Positions 24,060 to 36,155 of a DNA stretch of 64,000 nucleotides are shown in pieces. The translations under genes and the position numbers were made by a program. The notes under the pieces were generated by a model. It worked only from the letters and a program-made list of their open reading frames with translations, was not told the DNA's origin and did not search any database. Position 1 is the stretch's first letter. Each line of letters opens with the position of its first letter. Source of the DNA: Herpetospermum pedunculosum (lineage: Eukaryota; Streptophyta; Magnoliopsida; Cucurbitales; Cucurbitaceae); assembly GCA_028017165.1 (NCBI GenBank), contig CM051531.1:42781893-42845892 (forward strand). The letters are read 5' to 3'.

Positions 24060-24440
24060 CATCGTTGGACGCTTATCATAATCAGTTATTTAATATCAAT
24101 AAGCTATCACTGATTGCATTCTATCAGCGATAGTATTCTATCACTAATCGTATTCTACCAGCGACATAATCAGTTGTTTAATATCCATAGGCAATCACTG
24201 ATAGCATTCTATTAGCTATAGTAATCTATCACTAATAGTATTATATCAGCGACATATAATCAGTTTTTAATATCAATAAGCTATCATTGATAGCATTCTA
24301 TCACTAATAGTATTCTATCAGCGACATAATCAAATGTTTAATGTCAATAAACTATCATTGATAACATTATATCACTAATAGTATTTTAAGAGCGACATAA
24401 TCTGTTGTTGAATATCAATAAGCTATCACTCATAGTAATT
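24060..24440. repeat. ATCACTGATAG minisatellite
   Basis: Runs of TATCACTGATAGCATTCTATCAGCGA variants in an irregular unit of roughly 80-90 bp that also includes CATAATCAGT and AATATCAATAAGCTATCA, at least four copies. ATCACTGATAG-type repeats are, from memory, abundant in cucurbit genomes. Scattered single copies continue to 24680. Confidence 0.8.
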
Positions 24441-26430
24441 AATGAATTAGGGATAACTTGCAGAAGACTGCTGGATAATGTCATAATTGTTTGTCCTTTT
24501 TTTTTTTTGCAGCAATTCATTTGAAATTATGGTTATTCCGATAGTTGTTTATCAATAGTTATCACGGATAGACTTCTATTTAAATAGAAATTTATCAATA
24601 GCAAACACTGACAGAATTTTATATGTAATAATAGGTCTATCAGTGGTAATCACTTATCGATTTCTATGTGTGGTTACACCGATAGAACTTTAAAGAAAAT
24701 ATGCCTAAACAATGACATATTAGGGTTTTTTTTTCCACTTAATTTCCGAGTATCAATTAATTACCAACAAAGCAATATATTTAATTATCAATCAATTTTA
24801 TAGTTACTTCATTGTCAGTTTAATATTATGTTGCTATTTGATATTACTCTTCGAAAAATACAAACTTTTTTTTTAGACTTCTCTTATATTTGGGTATCTG
24901 GTTATTAAATTATCCATTCCTTCGAACTCCTAAACCAAATGAATATGCTTTTTAGTTTCTTCTACAAGTCCTTATCAAGGAGAATTTTGGTTGCTATTAA
25001 TTATTATCCCACACAATACCCTACTTTTTTCACTTTTAATCCCTTATTCACTTTACATTTACTATTTTTTTTTATAACTCGTAATTTGAAAGTTTCAAAG
25101 GTAAACTACTGCACACTTGAGTAGGACTCAACCGATTAAGACATTATAATTCCAACTAAATGAAGAGAAGTTCAAATAATAAGAAAATATTAAAATATAT
25201 CATTACAATTTAAATGGAGCTAAGGAGAGCGAGAGAAAGTAAAAATATATAACATTTTATTACGGAAAGAATCAATAATTTATCATTGATAGCATTCTAT
25301 CATCGACAATAATCTATCACTAATAGTACTCTTCCGATTTTACCAACTAATGCAATAATTATTATGAAGTTTATGAAAAGAAAAATTATTTATAGCATTT
25401 TATCATTGATAGTATCAATAAACTATCACTGATAGCATTCTATGATAGTACTCTTCCGATTTTAATCTACTAATTTTGGGGCTACAAATTGGTTTTGGGC
25501 TTTTTGGTTTTTTACATGGACTGTGTTGTTTTTTTTGCTATATTTGCAAAAGGTTTTACATTTTGCTATAATTGCAAATAGTTTGGTTCTAGTTGCTATC
25601 TATGCAACTAGCCCATTTTATGTTTCAAAAGAATCAAACTTGCAGCGTACAAAGCGAAAGACTTGAAATATGTGCCCCTTACCATCACACCAGAGGAAAG
25701 TCATGTAACATTTTCCGAATTTATAAATACAAATACATAAAATAAGGTTATATTTTTCAAATTTTTATATACAAATATATAAAACTAATAATTTGAGGGG
25801 CACTCCGCCCTGCACCAAAGTGTCTTTGCTTGCATTGTAATTGAACATTTTTACACCTATTTAAATTAACAACCTTTCTAAATAAGTTAAGATTTTGATA
25901 ATTTGTTCTTATATTTAGTTGATTTTTCAATGATTAATGAAAATGTTGTATTTATGTCTATGTTAAACTCATAAACATATAGGCCCTGTTTGTTGTCCGT
26001 TTAAGAAATTGATGCAATCGTAATGCAAAATCAATCATAAAGGAAACAATCAGAATGAGAATGGTATTCTTTTTCATGTTGTTTACTTATTCATAATGAA
26101 AATGGGATGGAATCGTAATCGGTTACCTATTAAAATTGTTTACTCTTCATCTTTAATGAGAATAAAGTAGGTATGAATACCATAATGTCATTCCCTTAAA
26201 TAAAAAATAATAATATAAGAAAATAACGTTAGAAGCGAGACCAGCAGTGGTGCATTTTGTTTAAAGATGTTCATTTAACTCGTTCCGCCCCGAACAGGGC
26301 GAAGAATCCCAATTTACACGGAGAATGGGATGGGGACGAGGATCATTTTTCGCCTCGTTTGTAAAACGGGGCAAGATGGGTAATAGTATACTCGTCCCCG
26401 CCTCGAATGATTGTTATATAAATATATTAA
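24441..26430. other. Non-genic AT-rich region with scattered repeats
   Basis: No supportable gene. It contains a second ATCACTGATAG patch (25270-25450), a TTTGCTATATTTGCAAA/TTGCTATAATTGCAAATAG stretch (about 25535-25615), and a CCCCGCCTCG-type dispersed sequence (26280-26400). This interval and the LTR to its left are missing from copy B, whose deletion removes the equivalent of about 22355-26430. Confidence 0.6.
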
Positions 26431-28354
26431 CTTTATAAATTTAAGACTTTTTTTACATTTGAGACTATAGTTGATTGTAATATTAAAGTTAGACTACGGT
26501 TGATCTTTAATATTTAAGTTAGACTATGTTGTTAGTATTTAAAATTAAATATTTTTTTTACTTTTAGGACTACATTGTTAATATTTTTGCTTTTATTATG
26601 ATATTTTAAAAATTTTGAACTTTTAGATATTATGATGGCTATGAAGCTATAAAGCTAGTAGTATTAAGAAAATTGTGGTAGTCCGAGAGCGAGATGGCGT
26701 TAGTCATATAGCTAGAGTGGTACTCCTAAAGTGACATTGGAAATTATACACATCCAAAAGTGGTTTTTTTTTTCATTTAGAATGATATTTACATCCAAAA
26801 TACATTGAAAACAAATTCTCCCCAAAAGAGGGGTGGAACTACAAAGCATTAGAATCTGAGTAATAAGAATTTTCTTTAACCACAGATGTTGATAAATCTC
26901 TTCTTTTTCTCTTCTTTACTCCGCTTGGCCCACCCGCATAATGAACCTTCGTCTTCCTATTTTCGGCTCTTGGTTGCTCATCAATCGTCTCGGAGTGCTG
27001 AACATCTTGGGGGCACAACCTTTGCTTGACACCTCTGTGTTTGTTGCGCCACAGGTGGCGGAGAATGTGTTGTATAACAAGATGAAGTCGAAGGAGACGA
27101 GAAAGAAGAAGAAAAATGAGTGCTACCATTATAAGTTTTTTCTAATGTGGTTGTGTGCTTCAGGGTTGAGGCAACAAAAGTATCGGAGTTTGGGGACAAG
27201 GTTCCATAAGGAAGTTGGGGAAAGAATGGTTTGAAGACATGGTTGTAAAAGGATAATAGAAGACGAGGACAAAGACAAGAAAGCATAAGGATTTTGTGAG
27301 TTGAGTATGGTAGAAGATGAGAATAAAAAAAAGTTGGAAAGGCGATGAACCGACGACGAGAATTTATGGCAACTTATTGTCATCAAACGTTCCATTTCGA
27401 GTTTCGAAGTGCACTCGAGCACCGGCTGCGAGAATTAATTAATTGACGTAATCGAGAGGGATCTACTGTGATATATATCGAGAGTTTTAGGGAGTGATAA
27501 CGAGATTAATAGAGCGATAGTGAGATTTAGGGAGCAATAACGAGATTAAAAGAGCGATAGCAAAATTTTGCAAGAGAACAAACGAGAGCAACACTGATAC
27601 GTACAGATCAAATGAGGAACTGACCCTATTCTTTCGAACTCTTGATAAAGAATGCTTTGGTTAGAAGTTAGATGGACTAACTAAAAGGAAAAAAAAAGCA
27701 AATTTCACTTCTGCGGACTTTTGGAAAATTCGTCAAAGACCAAATTAGTTTGGTAGTAATAAGAAATCAACAACACAATCGACCATTCTACGGTGGACGA
27801 TAGAACATTCAAAGTTCGGTAACTCTTTGCACAAATAGGTCTAAACCTAGCTTCAAAGTCGCTAAACAGCACTCGAAAAGTGCTGATATTTAGCTCCTAA
27901 GTCTTGTGAGATAAGAAATTATTTGTTCTTAATTGATATATTTTACAGAATTTAATAGCTTAGGGGTAAATCGGACCATTGCATTAGATTAGAGCTTAAA
28001 AGAATGTTTTAGTGGATAATATTAATTATTCATTCTGAGTGTTTATACTATATAGATTAATTAATCAAATGTTATTCAATTGTGATAAGTGGTCTGTTGG
28101 TTTAAGGGAACCTTGGTAGAATGATGGGCTTTTAGTTTGAGTTTAAAGAAAGACAAAAATTCCATTATTTTTGTCCTCCCTTAGACTTGTTATTTAGCTT
28201 GATTTCCAAGCAACTAAGTAAGTGCTCTAATTCGAGTTTAGGAGATTTACAACTTAGCATGATTGGGCATCTTCTTCTTCTATGCTTATTCTTATAAGTA
28301 TGCTTGCATAATAGACTTTTTATGGTTAATTTAGATTATTGATGTCATGCCTCT
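26431..28354. repeat. 1.9-kb duplicated block, copy A
   Basis: Closely matches 51498-53430 over its whole length, with scattered substitutions and small indels. Begins at AACTTTATAAATTTAAGAC; the match stops at the point where an Athila LTR is inserted in copy B. The right part (from 27884) is the start of a probable solo LTR. Being next to the same dead gag in both places, it shows that a genomic segment, not just a transposon, was copied. Confidence 0.85.
26839..27129 (-). CDS. Hypothetical 96-residue ORF with hydrophobic N-terminus
   Basis: Not recognised. It starts at an ATG, with a hydrophobic first 25 residues (MVALIFLLLSRLLRLHLVIQ) that resembles a signal peptide, then a polar tail with a basic cluster (KKRKRR) and the C-terminus SYYSDSNAL. 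In the duplicated block (51913 onward, minus) the last 65 or so codons are intact with one or two substitutions, but a 1-bp insertion in a T-run separates them from the hydrophobic start. No codon-use or homology evidence is available, so this may be chance; a short secreted-peptide gene is the alternative. Confidence 0.2.
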   Translation of the reverse strand: MVALIFLLLSRLLRLHLVIQHILRHLWRNKHRGVKQRLCPQDVQHSETIDEQPRAENRKTKVHYAGGPSGVKKRKRRDLSTSVVKENSYYSDSNAL

Positions 28355-28958
28355 CCTAATCGCCATTGTAACAAGGGTTCGGTGAAGCCATGGGTAGTAC
28401 ATAAGTATGTTGCTCTAGACAGTGTTAGCTAACCCGGGGAAGTAGAGATATCGAAGTATCGGCTAAAGCTTTCTAGTTGAATGTTCGTCGGAATGACCCG
28501 TTACTGTTTTTTATTAGTTTAGAATTGATCACTCTGAATTAATTAATTCCAATGTTTAGTTAGATTTGACGCATCTAGCTAATTTCTCTAGGTCGGTTAC
28601 TTAGGTTGATCTGGGTAACTGTTTGTGTGTTTGATTGTGTTCTTGCTAAGTATAATTGAATCCCTATGATCTAAGTCGCATCAAAGTGATCCCGACTCTC
28701 AAATTAGGAGCACGTGTTACATTTTAATTTTCTCGCATTTATTTTTCCTTTAGCTATTTTTCTGCATGATTTATTTTAATTTACCGTACCAAATCCCCCA
28801 TTTTATTTATTGTTTTATTAGGAGAAGTTAATTTAGTTTCCCTATCGACCCGATTACTACTAGCTACAAGTTAGCTTAGTAGAATCAGTATTTATAAATG
28901 TTATTTTGGCGGGATTCGACACCCCGAACAATAGTGGACGTTAAAAAATCCACTACCA
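27884..28958 (+). repeat. Probable solo LTR, Athila-like
   Basis: Starts TGATATTTAGCTCC and contains AACCCGGGGAAGTAGAGATA, GTTGAATGTTCGTCGG and TTTTGGCGGGATTCGACA, in the same order as the minus-strand LTR at 22617-23896. No PBS or coding sequence follows, and no clear target duplication is seen, so the exact ends are uncertain (the end could be 28930 or about 28958). Copy B holds its first part at about 52963-53430. Confidence 0.6.
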
Positions 28959-30299
28959 CTCCACATGCCCTAATATCGATCGTAGAATGGCGTAGAAGTT
29001 AGTGGTGATACTCGGTTCGGTTCTTTCGGTTTTGGGCCCAACCGAGAACCAAACCACCCGGTTTGTACAAAATTATAACCGAAATCGATGTCCCGTAAGG
29101 TGCAAAATTGAGTGGTTCGATTTTGGTCGGTTCGGTTGATCGGTTTTGATCTTAAAGCCCACTTTTTCGTTCAATATTTTTATTCATTGTTAATATTTCT
29201 TCATTTCTAGTGAGATCCTAAATTTACTCAATGGATTTTTAAAAAATAAATGAATATACATATCAAAATTTCCCATAAACTCAAAATTATTTTTTTATAA
29301 AATCATATAGCAACTCTACAATTTCTACTTTCAATTACAAAATGAAGCAAAGAAATAATATATATATATATATAAATAAAAAATAAAAAAACCCTGACAA
29401 AATTGCAATCTCTCATAACCAAAAACAATTTCTAAAATTTCAACTTCAAATTAGGGGATCACATACTGCAAAAAAAAATCGAGATGAGTTTGTTCATTTG
29501 GTCCATTCCAAGGTAATTTCTCGATTCTCTAACAGAATACAAAAAGGATAATAGGAATGGAAAATGAAGATAATAAATACATTATATGACCAAGTATTAA
29601 TTTGAGTAAATAAATTCCAAGTGGGATTTGCAGCAATACCGAGATGAAGAAATGTGAACACAAAACCAGAGCCTTAGAGAGAGAGGTGAAAATGTGACTA
29701 AAAACACAAAAACTATATGAAATCGAGTACAAGAAAGCTACGAACTACACTTACAAACTTCTTTTCCACCACACAAAAACAAACTACCAAGAAAATGCTA
29801 CCTAAAATCTAAATCACTTCGATCTATTGAGAAATCCCATCAACCACAACGGTGAAGCGTGGGGGTTGGAAGCGTGCAAATGCAAATAGGAGGAACGAAA
29901 AGTGGCATGTGGCGGCTGGTGGGTGGCACAAATTGATGGTCGACGACGAGGAAGGGCAGCTGCGAATCTGCGATGGGCGGATTTTTCGGTGCTGGAGACA
30001 AAGGGAGATGGTCGATGGGAGAGAGAGAAGTTGATGTGAGACTGCGGGAGACGATGAATCCAGATGGGAGAGGAGAAGAAAAACGGCCTTGGCTGAAGGA
30101 GGAAGGGGATTGGTGGGATTTAGGGTTTATTTAGGTGTATTTATTTACCTCGATTCAGTTCGATTTATTTAGGTGTAAGGGTCGTTGGGAATAGTAGACT
30201 TAGATGACGCTTTCTTTGATGTCATCACTTAACTTAGATGAGATGGAGATGAGAGCTATACATTGTCCTAGTATGCCAATTTGTTCACACGAGATTTCA
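28959..30299. other. Unassigned non-genic region
   Basis: Includes a CGGTTCGGTT-rich patch (about 29010-29150), an AT microsatellite at about 29360 and a GC-richer patch (29850-30130) with a 60-codon open frame. I see no protein signature and no element ends. Confidence 0.5.
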
Positions 30300-31815
30300 G
30301 AAAAGAAATTTGATAGGAGTAAATGAACTTTGATTTGTATTGATTTGTATGTATCAGTGTAGCGAGTAAAATCTTTAATATCCGATCTTCTTCTGATTCT
30401 CTCTCTTTTATGTGCATCAAGTGTTTGATCTTCAAAAAATATTCTTCTAAGGATTCAAGAAATCTTCTTTGCTTATGAATTCTCGAGCTATGGAGAGTAA
30501 AAAAAAATTGAACCCAAAAAATGAGGGAAGATCTCTCTACTTATAGAGCTTTTATGGGCACATAATGGGCTTGGGTCTTGACGGCCTTTGGGCCAAATCC
30601 TTTGGATTTGGGCTTTGTTACCTTTGAGCCTAATCCTTTGAGTTTTGGGTCGAACGAACTTTCAAATAACTTTTCGGACCCGTTATATTTGAGCTCAATT
30701 TCTATATGACCCAATTTGATCGGCTAATCTTCCTCGATCAAATGGTCGCAATGAAGACACGTGACATTATTTAGGAATGCACAATTTCCTTGTCTTCAAA
30801 TGTAACTCGGGACACATGTCAGTTCATGATTGATCCCAAGTAAAATTTTATCATCAATTTGTGCATGATGACGTGACACTTTCTGATTGACTGAAATTTC
30901 TCGGTCAACAATTGGGTTCCACCTACATTTTATTTATTTATTTATTCTTTCTTCTTTCTTCTTTACTTTTTCAATTTATTTTACCATTTATTTTAATTTT
31001 TGCTTTTCTTTTTAAATTTGTTAATTATTTGAATTTTCTAAATGAATTTGGAATTTTCAAATGATTTTTAAATTGATTTTAATTTGGAATTTTCAAATAA
31101 GTTTCAAATTGATTTTTGTTTGGAATTTTTAGATGAGTTTCAAATAGGTTTCAATTTAGAATTTTCAAATGAATTTCAATTTGATTTCCTCACACGAATT
31201 TCAATTAGGTTTTAATTTGATTTCTATGAATTTTAATTTAATTTAAAATTTTCAAATAATTTTCAATTTAGTTTTTTAATTAAGAATCAACAATTAAATT
31301 TCCTTTGTTTAAAATAGATTTGTCAAAACTATTTCATTTAAAAAAGATTCATATTTGAGGGTCGAGTAATGTATCTTCGTGGAGTTTAGACTCTCGTGTA
31401 CGTGTACGAAAATCCTCATTTACCTATAAATTGGCTAGAAGATTGTGAAATCATGTAAATCTTATTAAGGAGTTGAAATTGAAATTTCTCAAATCTTTAC
31501 TTTATTGTTAAGTAAGACATTTTTTAATAAAACTAATTCAGTTTTCTCAAAATAAGAATCTTCTTAAATAAATTAAAATGAATAATATGAAATAAAATAT
31601 GATAATCGTGTTTTAACGGGTGTTGTAGGGTGCGAATATCTTCTCTACACACAAACGACTCCAAACCTTATCTGGTTTTTGGAGGTCAATTTTATTTTTC
31701 TAATTAGGTGACCAATCACACCCCAAGAGGATTGGGGCGAATCCAAATCTCTCTTATTAAGGAAACCCCTTAAAAGATGACGTCGGCCTCTCTGCGTCGC
31801 GATGACGTTGCGACA
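30300..31815 (+). repeat. Old Ogre/Tat-type LTR, plus orientation (left end uncertain)
   Basis: The last 200 bp align, in reverse complement, with the outer end of the giant element's LTR: GGGTGCGAATATCTTCTCTA, TAGGTGACCAATCACACCCC, and a terminus GACGTTGCGACA. Upstream is the same kind of AT-rich GAATTTT/AAATTGATTT field. The start is not defined. It is followed, at the same 3-base spacing, by a decayed tRNA-Arg-type PBS. An older relative of the 562-21475 element lying in the opposite orientation. Confidence 0.7.
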
Positions 31816-31818
31816 GTT

Positions 31819-31837
31819 TGACGACACTGCCGAGGGA
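31819..31837 (+). other. Decayed tRNA-Arg-type PBS
   Basis: TGACGACACTGCCGAGGGA, matching the intact TGGCGACTCTGCTGGGGA at about 14 of 18 positions, three bases after the LTR end. Confidence 0.55.
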
Positions 31838-32120
31838 AACGGGTAATTTTTCCTAAGAGAGTCAAGCCATTATTATTTTTTTATATTATCCTTTATTATC
31901 TGGTCCATGTATTTTATTGCGTGTTATTTTTGTGGAATCTTCTGTACATAGATTAACATATTTTTTTTTTCATACACATTCATGAGCCTCCTACCTTCCT
32001 ACCTGGGCTCTACCCTTTAGGATTAGATTTGAGAACTCGTCATTGAAGATCAAGTTGCAGAGGGAGCTACGACATTGAAAGCTATCGCGGCTGGAGGAAG
32101 TGAGAAACCTCCATCGCAGC
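31838..32120 (+). repeat. Leader remnant of the old Ogre-type element
   Basis: Contains GAGCCTCCTACC, GGGCTCTACCCTTTAGGATT and TAGATTTGAGAA, which match in reverse complement the leader repeats of the giant element at 17690-18030. Similarity fades after about 32100, so the rest of the element is lost or unrecognisable. Confidence 0.6.
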
Positions 32121-33508
32121 TCACGAGGGGAAGTTTTGCCTCAAGCAGACCAACTTGCCGACAACGCTATTTTTTTCTTCTTTCCCCTTCGCATTTTCAT
32201 TCGTTTTATGCTTTTTGTTTACTGTATTTTGGTTTAAGCTTTTAAAGTTATGAGTAACTAATTTTATATTCAAGACTTGGCCACCGACCCCAACTAATTG
32301 TTAGCATGTTCATGTGAAATACATTTAATAAGTATCTTTGAATCTTCTTCTTAGGAGCTCTTGTTTAAACTACTTTTGTCCGATTGACCATCCGATAAAA
32401 AGTAATAGTGCATAACGACATCCAGGTGGAAAGTGGTGCATCTGAATCACTTAAGAAAGAGCGAGCGTGAGCTTAAAAACCACGGGATTGAGAATAGACA
32501 TATTACAACAACTTGCAAGCTTTAGGAGAGTAAAATATTAAGTAAGTTGAAGCGTTGAAATAGAGCGGTTTGCTTGTGTAGCTTAGTACTACCAATGAGG
32601 CGCTTGAAGATCTCTCTCCGCTTGGATTCATAAAGATGTCTTGCTAACTTTTATTCCATTGCATGAACATGTGAGCATTAATAGGGTAGCCAACCGCCAC
32701 AGTCTTGAATGCTTTCTTTACTATTTTCTTCTACCGTTTATTTCTTTTTATTGCATGAATCAAACTACTAACACCTATTTTATTGTTTTGTTACGGTTTT
32801 CGATGCATGCTAGTAAGATCTGACGTAATTGATACTTCGCTCAAGCATACCCTTCACTATTTCATATGGATCTACTCTAGAATATTTTCAGAGACTATAC
32901 GCTAGCGGTTTGGTATATATTTATGTCATTGCGGTAGGGGACTCACTTTTGTGTTATTTTCACTCATTTCACCATCCATTTACTCATTTCATTCCACTCT
33001 TTGCATGTTCCGCACGCGAAAGAAAACACAAAGTCTAAGCGAATCACCCACATATCATATTCCAGACTTGCAATTTCCATGACAAATAATTGTTATCGGT
33101 CAATTTAATTACCATCATCGGATGACCCAGATCGACTATCGGGGTATTTTGCACAGATTAAATCGAAGCTCCATTATTTGTCTACATTTAAGAACTTCGG
33201 GACGTCTTTATTGTTAACCTAAAGGCCTTAATACCATCTAAGCAATGAAAGTATATAGAAAATGTTAAAACTAAAAATGATCACGAAGGGAAAAATACAT
33301 TCTTATTGAATGTAATCAAGAGTTAACACACATTTATAGTTGTGGTTGCTCAAAAGAATAACAACTGTCAACAATAGAATAACAAGATAATAACAATAAA
33401 TTGGTTTATTACATCATTCTAACATATCACTAATGGGTTATCTAAATCTTTTTCAAAAAACAAATTAAAATTAATCTAGTTTTTTGTACACAAATATATT
33501 ATTACAAA
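32121..33508. other. Non-genic region downstream of the transporter pseudogene
   Basis: No recognisable coding signature or repeat structure. The part nearest the gene (33240-33508) would be its 3' untranslated region and terminator; several AATAAA-like motifs on the minus strand there cannot be ranked. Confidence 0.4.
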
Positions 33509-34857
33509 TCACTTCTTGAAATTGATGGTATGTTTGTCAACAAGTAAATTCCCAATCCTAGTCCTCTTCTCATCCACCGGATAAAACTCAACTTCCGTCT
33601 TCAAAGAATCCATATCTTCCTTAAATTTCTTGTAAATATCCCCTCTATAAAACTCCCTCGTTCTCTCCACCAAAATCAAGGATGTCATAGCCACAAAAAA
33701 CGTCAACCCCGCCAAAATCGTAAACGATTGTTCGTAACAGTGTCTCCCTTCACAATGAAACTTGCTCACATTATTCCCCATCTTTGCCGCCTCGTCGTAC
33801 AACTTCCCAGTCACCATCACGTTCAAAATGTAAGACCCAATCGGGCAAGACAATTGCCCAAAATTGAACAACGTCGAGTAATGCTTCAACCCAAAAATCT
33901 CTGAAATCATCGCGAAATGCAACGGAACTTGAGATCCCATCGAAAACCCAATTATGATGGATGCAATGTAGAGCGAATCTTCGAAGGGGAAGGCAACCAA
34001 AAGATGCCCGATGCACGAAACCAAGAGTACGAGAGTCAACATCAACGGCCTTGGGAATTTAAATTTCTCGAGCAAGATTTCCGAGACGAAACCTGAGAAG
34101 ATTCTGCCGGTGAAGTTGAAAATGCTAACCAGAGAGATAAATGAGTTGATTGTTTCGGATGGGTAGCCTTGGGATTCTCCGATTTGACCGAGATTGTCGA
34201 TGGCAGTCAAGCTCGCGCCGACGCCGAATAGCATTGCGAGAAATAAGATCAACATGTCGATGCTGAAAATTGCTTGGAGGATTGTGTAGTCTTCGCCTCT
34301 TTCAGGTTTGTTGAAAATGTTTGCAAAGCAGGAAGAATTGGTTTGGTTTTGGGTTGGGTTTGATTCAGGAGTTTTTTCTGCTGGTTGGGGGTTGTCGACT
34401 CTTATTCTAGTGAAGGGATTTCCGACGGTTCTTTTTCTGAGATTCCAGAGAACAATTTCTTCTCTAATGGCGATCAATAGTGGGATAAAAAGCAGAGCCA
34501 TTATTCAAGCTATGATTGCGTTGTGGGCAGATTGGTCGATTTTGACTCTTTTTTAAACGAAAATCAAGGCAGTGAGAAACAAAGCCAAAACGATGGTGAC
34601 GCATAAAAACTGAACGAAGACTCTGAACTCGTTTGGGTGTTTTACGAATTTCATTTCCCTGATTGTGTAAATGAAAATCAAAGAAATCAAAGTCGGGAAC
34701 CACGCAATGAACAAAACTAGAGACTTAGTATCATGACCATAAATGGCGATGTAAAGTTGGGTCATTATAGCCCCACTTATGCCCACGAAGCCCTTCAAAA
34801 GGCCCAACAAGACCCCTCTTCTTTCTGGGAAGTTCTTCACGCACGTCACTAGTACTC
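33509..34857 (-). pseudogene. Exon 2 of the Nodulin-like/MFS gene, carrying both stops
   Basis: Begins VLVTCVKNFPERRG after the splice and ends VDKHTINFKK followed by a stop at 33509. The frame is continuous except for the TAA and TGA 48 bp apart. The C-terminal half (34501-33509) is otherwise open and has family motifs such as GASLTAIDNLGQIGESQGY and GSYILNVMVTGKLYD. Confidence 0.85.
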
Positions 34858-35226
34858 CTGTTAATTTAGGAAGAAAATATTAATTAGATCATTAATTTTA
34901 ATTAACTAGTTAATTTTAGTCCATAACTATTTTTAATTTGTCCATTACTATTCAGGCTTGATAAATGTTTGATTAGATTGCAAATTTAGCTATAAATTTG
35001 GATGGTTATGTAATAAGTCTTTCAACTTAAAAAGTATTTAGGAAGAGTCTAACTTTCAAAGTTTAGTCTAATAGTTTCCTAAGCTTTTAAAAGTATAAAT
35101 GTTTGTACTCTATTTTTTATTTTGTGTTCAATAATTTTTTTAAAAGTATTCCATAAGAAAGGAATCTACTAGACACAAAATAAAAATTCCAATGACGTAT
35201 AGATATAAAATAAAAAATCAAGCTCA

Positions 35227-35475
35227 CGTTTGATAACCATTTGGTTTTTGAAAATTAAGTCTATAAACACTACTTCCACCTAGCTCCTTTCTTTTGTTAT
35301 CTACATTTTTAAAGTGTTTTAAAAATTCAAGCAATGTTTTTAAAACTAAGAAAATTAATTTTTGAAAACTTGCGCTTGTTTTTGGAATTTTGTTAAGAAT
35401 TCAAATGTAGTGATAAAATTAAACAAGCATAATTTTTAAAAATTGAAAAGACAAATCAAATGGTTATAAAAAAGT
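35227..35475. repeat. MITE-like dispersed repeat in the intron
   Basis: Begins GTTTGATAACCATTTGG and ends with an imperfect inverted counterpart, CAAATGGTTATAAAAAAGT, with AAAACTTG/TTTTTGGAATTTTG in between. I recall this sequence type as very common in cucurbit introns and intergenic DNA. It has no coding capacity and does not disturb the splice sites. Confidence 0.55.
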
Positions 35476-35740
35476 ACCTTAATGATCTATTAGATACCTT
35501 TTAAAATTAAGATACCTACTACACTTAAATAAGAAAGTTTAGGGACTAAACTCCTAAACTTATAATTTAACCAAATGTCTATCAAACACAACTTGGACCA
35601 AACCTATAATTTAAGTTTGCAATCTCTATACTTTTTGTAAGGCTATAAATAACTCTGAATAGATTCTTGAGAGAGATTTGTCCAAATTTAACTAACTTTT
35701 TCGGATTCATTTCCATCGTTTCAAAATCGTGTTACATTAC

Positions 35741-36155
35741 CTGTATTGGCGAAATTCTGAGAATTTGCTCCGACCATAATGTAAAAGCAGAAATACTCAA
35801 CGGTCGGCCGAACAATTTTTCCGGTGACGGCTTGCCATATCTTGAAGTAGCCAAGGAAGTTGAAGGCGGCGCCGACGAGAAGAATGAACCAAGTCGGTGC
35901 TACCTCTGCCAACAAGCCGGCAATAATGCCGACGTTTGATCCCAGGTCTTTGTAAAACCCAATCTTGTTGAGCGTTGTTTGGTCACATTTGAGCGTCGCT
36001 TTGATGTCTCTAGAGAAATAAGCGAACAAATAAACTCCGCCAGCACCGGTCATTACAAGAAAAGAAGCGAAAAGGGAAAACCATCGCCCCACCACCACTT
36101 GTCGAACAAAACTGGCTAAGTCTCCACTCCCAATTCCACCATTATTGGAGCTCAT
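35741..36155 (-). pseudogene. Exon 1 of the Nodulin-like/MFS gene
   Basis: ATG at 36155 (MSSNNGGIGSGDL) to the donor after NSQNFANTG; 138 codons plus one base. Intact and well conserved, carrying the first four or so membrane segments of the Nodulin-like domain. Confidence 0.85.

Larger units (their letters stand above)
33509..36155 (-). pseudogene. Nodulin-like/MFS transporter gene (NFD4-like), two exons, two nonsense codons
   Basis: Exon 1 is 35741-36155 and exon 2 33509-34857, joined through GT (donor GTAATG) and AG (acceptor AACAG) to give a 588-codon frame, the usual length for this family. Residues about 20-200 are the Nodulin-like domain (GRWFSLFASFLVMTGAGGVY, FYKDLGSNVGIIAGLLAEV, NFPERRGVLLGLLKGFVGIS); the rest is an MFS fold with about twelve hydrophobic segments. 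Two stops interrupt exon 2 in frame: TAA at 34553-34555 and TGA at 34505-34507, in the loop before ALLFIPLLIAIREEIVLWN. Otherwise there is no frameshift, so inactivation looks recent. Arabidopsis NFD4 is linked to nuclear fusion, but most family members are uncharacterised membrane transporters, so I give no symbol. A sequencing or assembly error is possible but would need two events. Confidence 0.85.
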
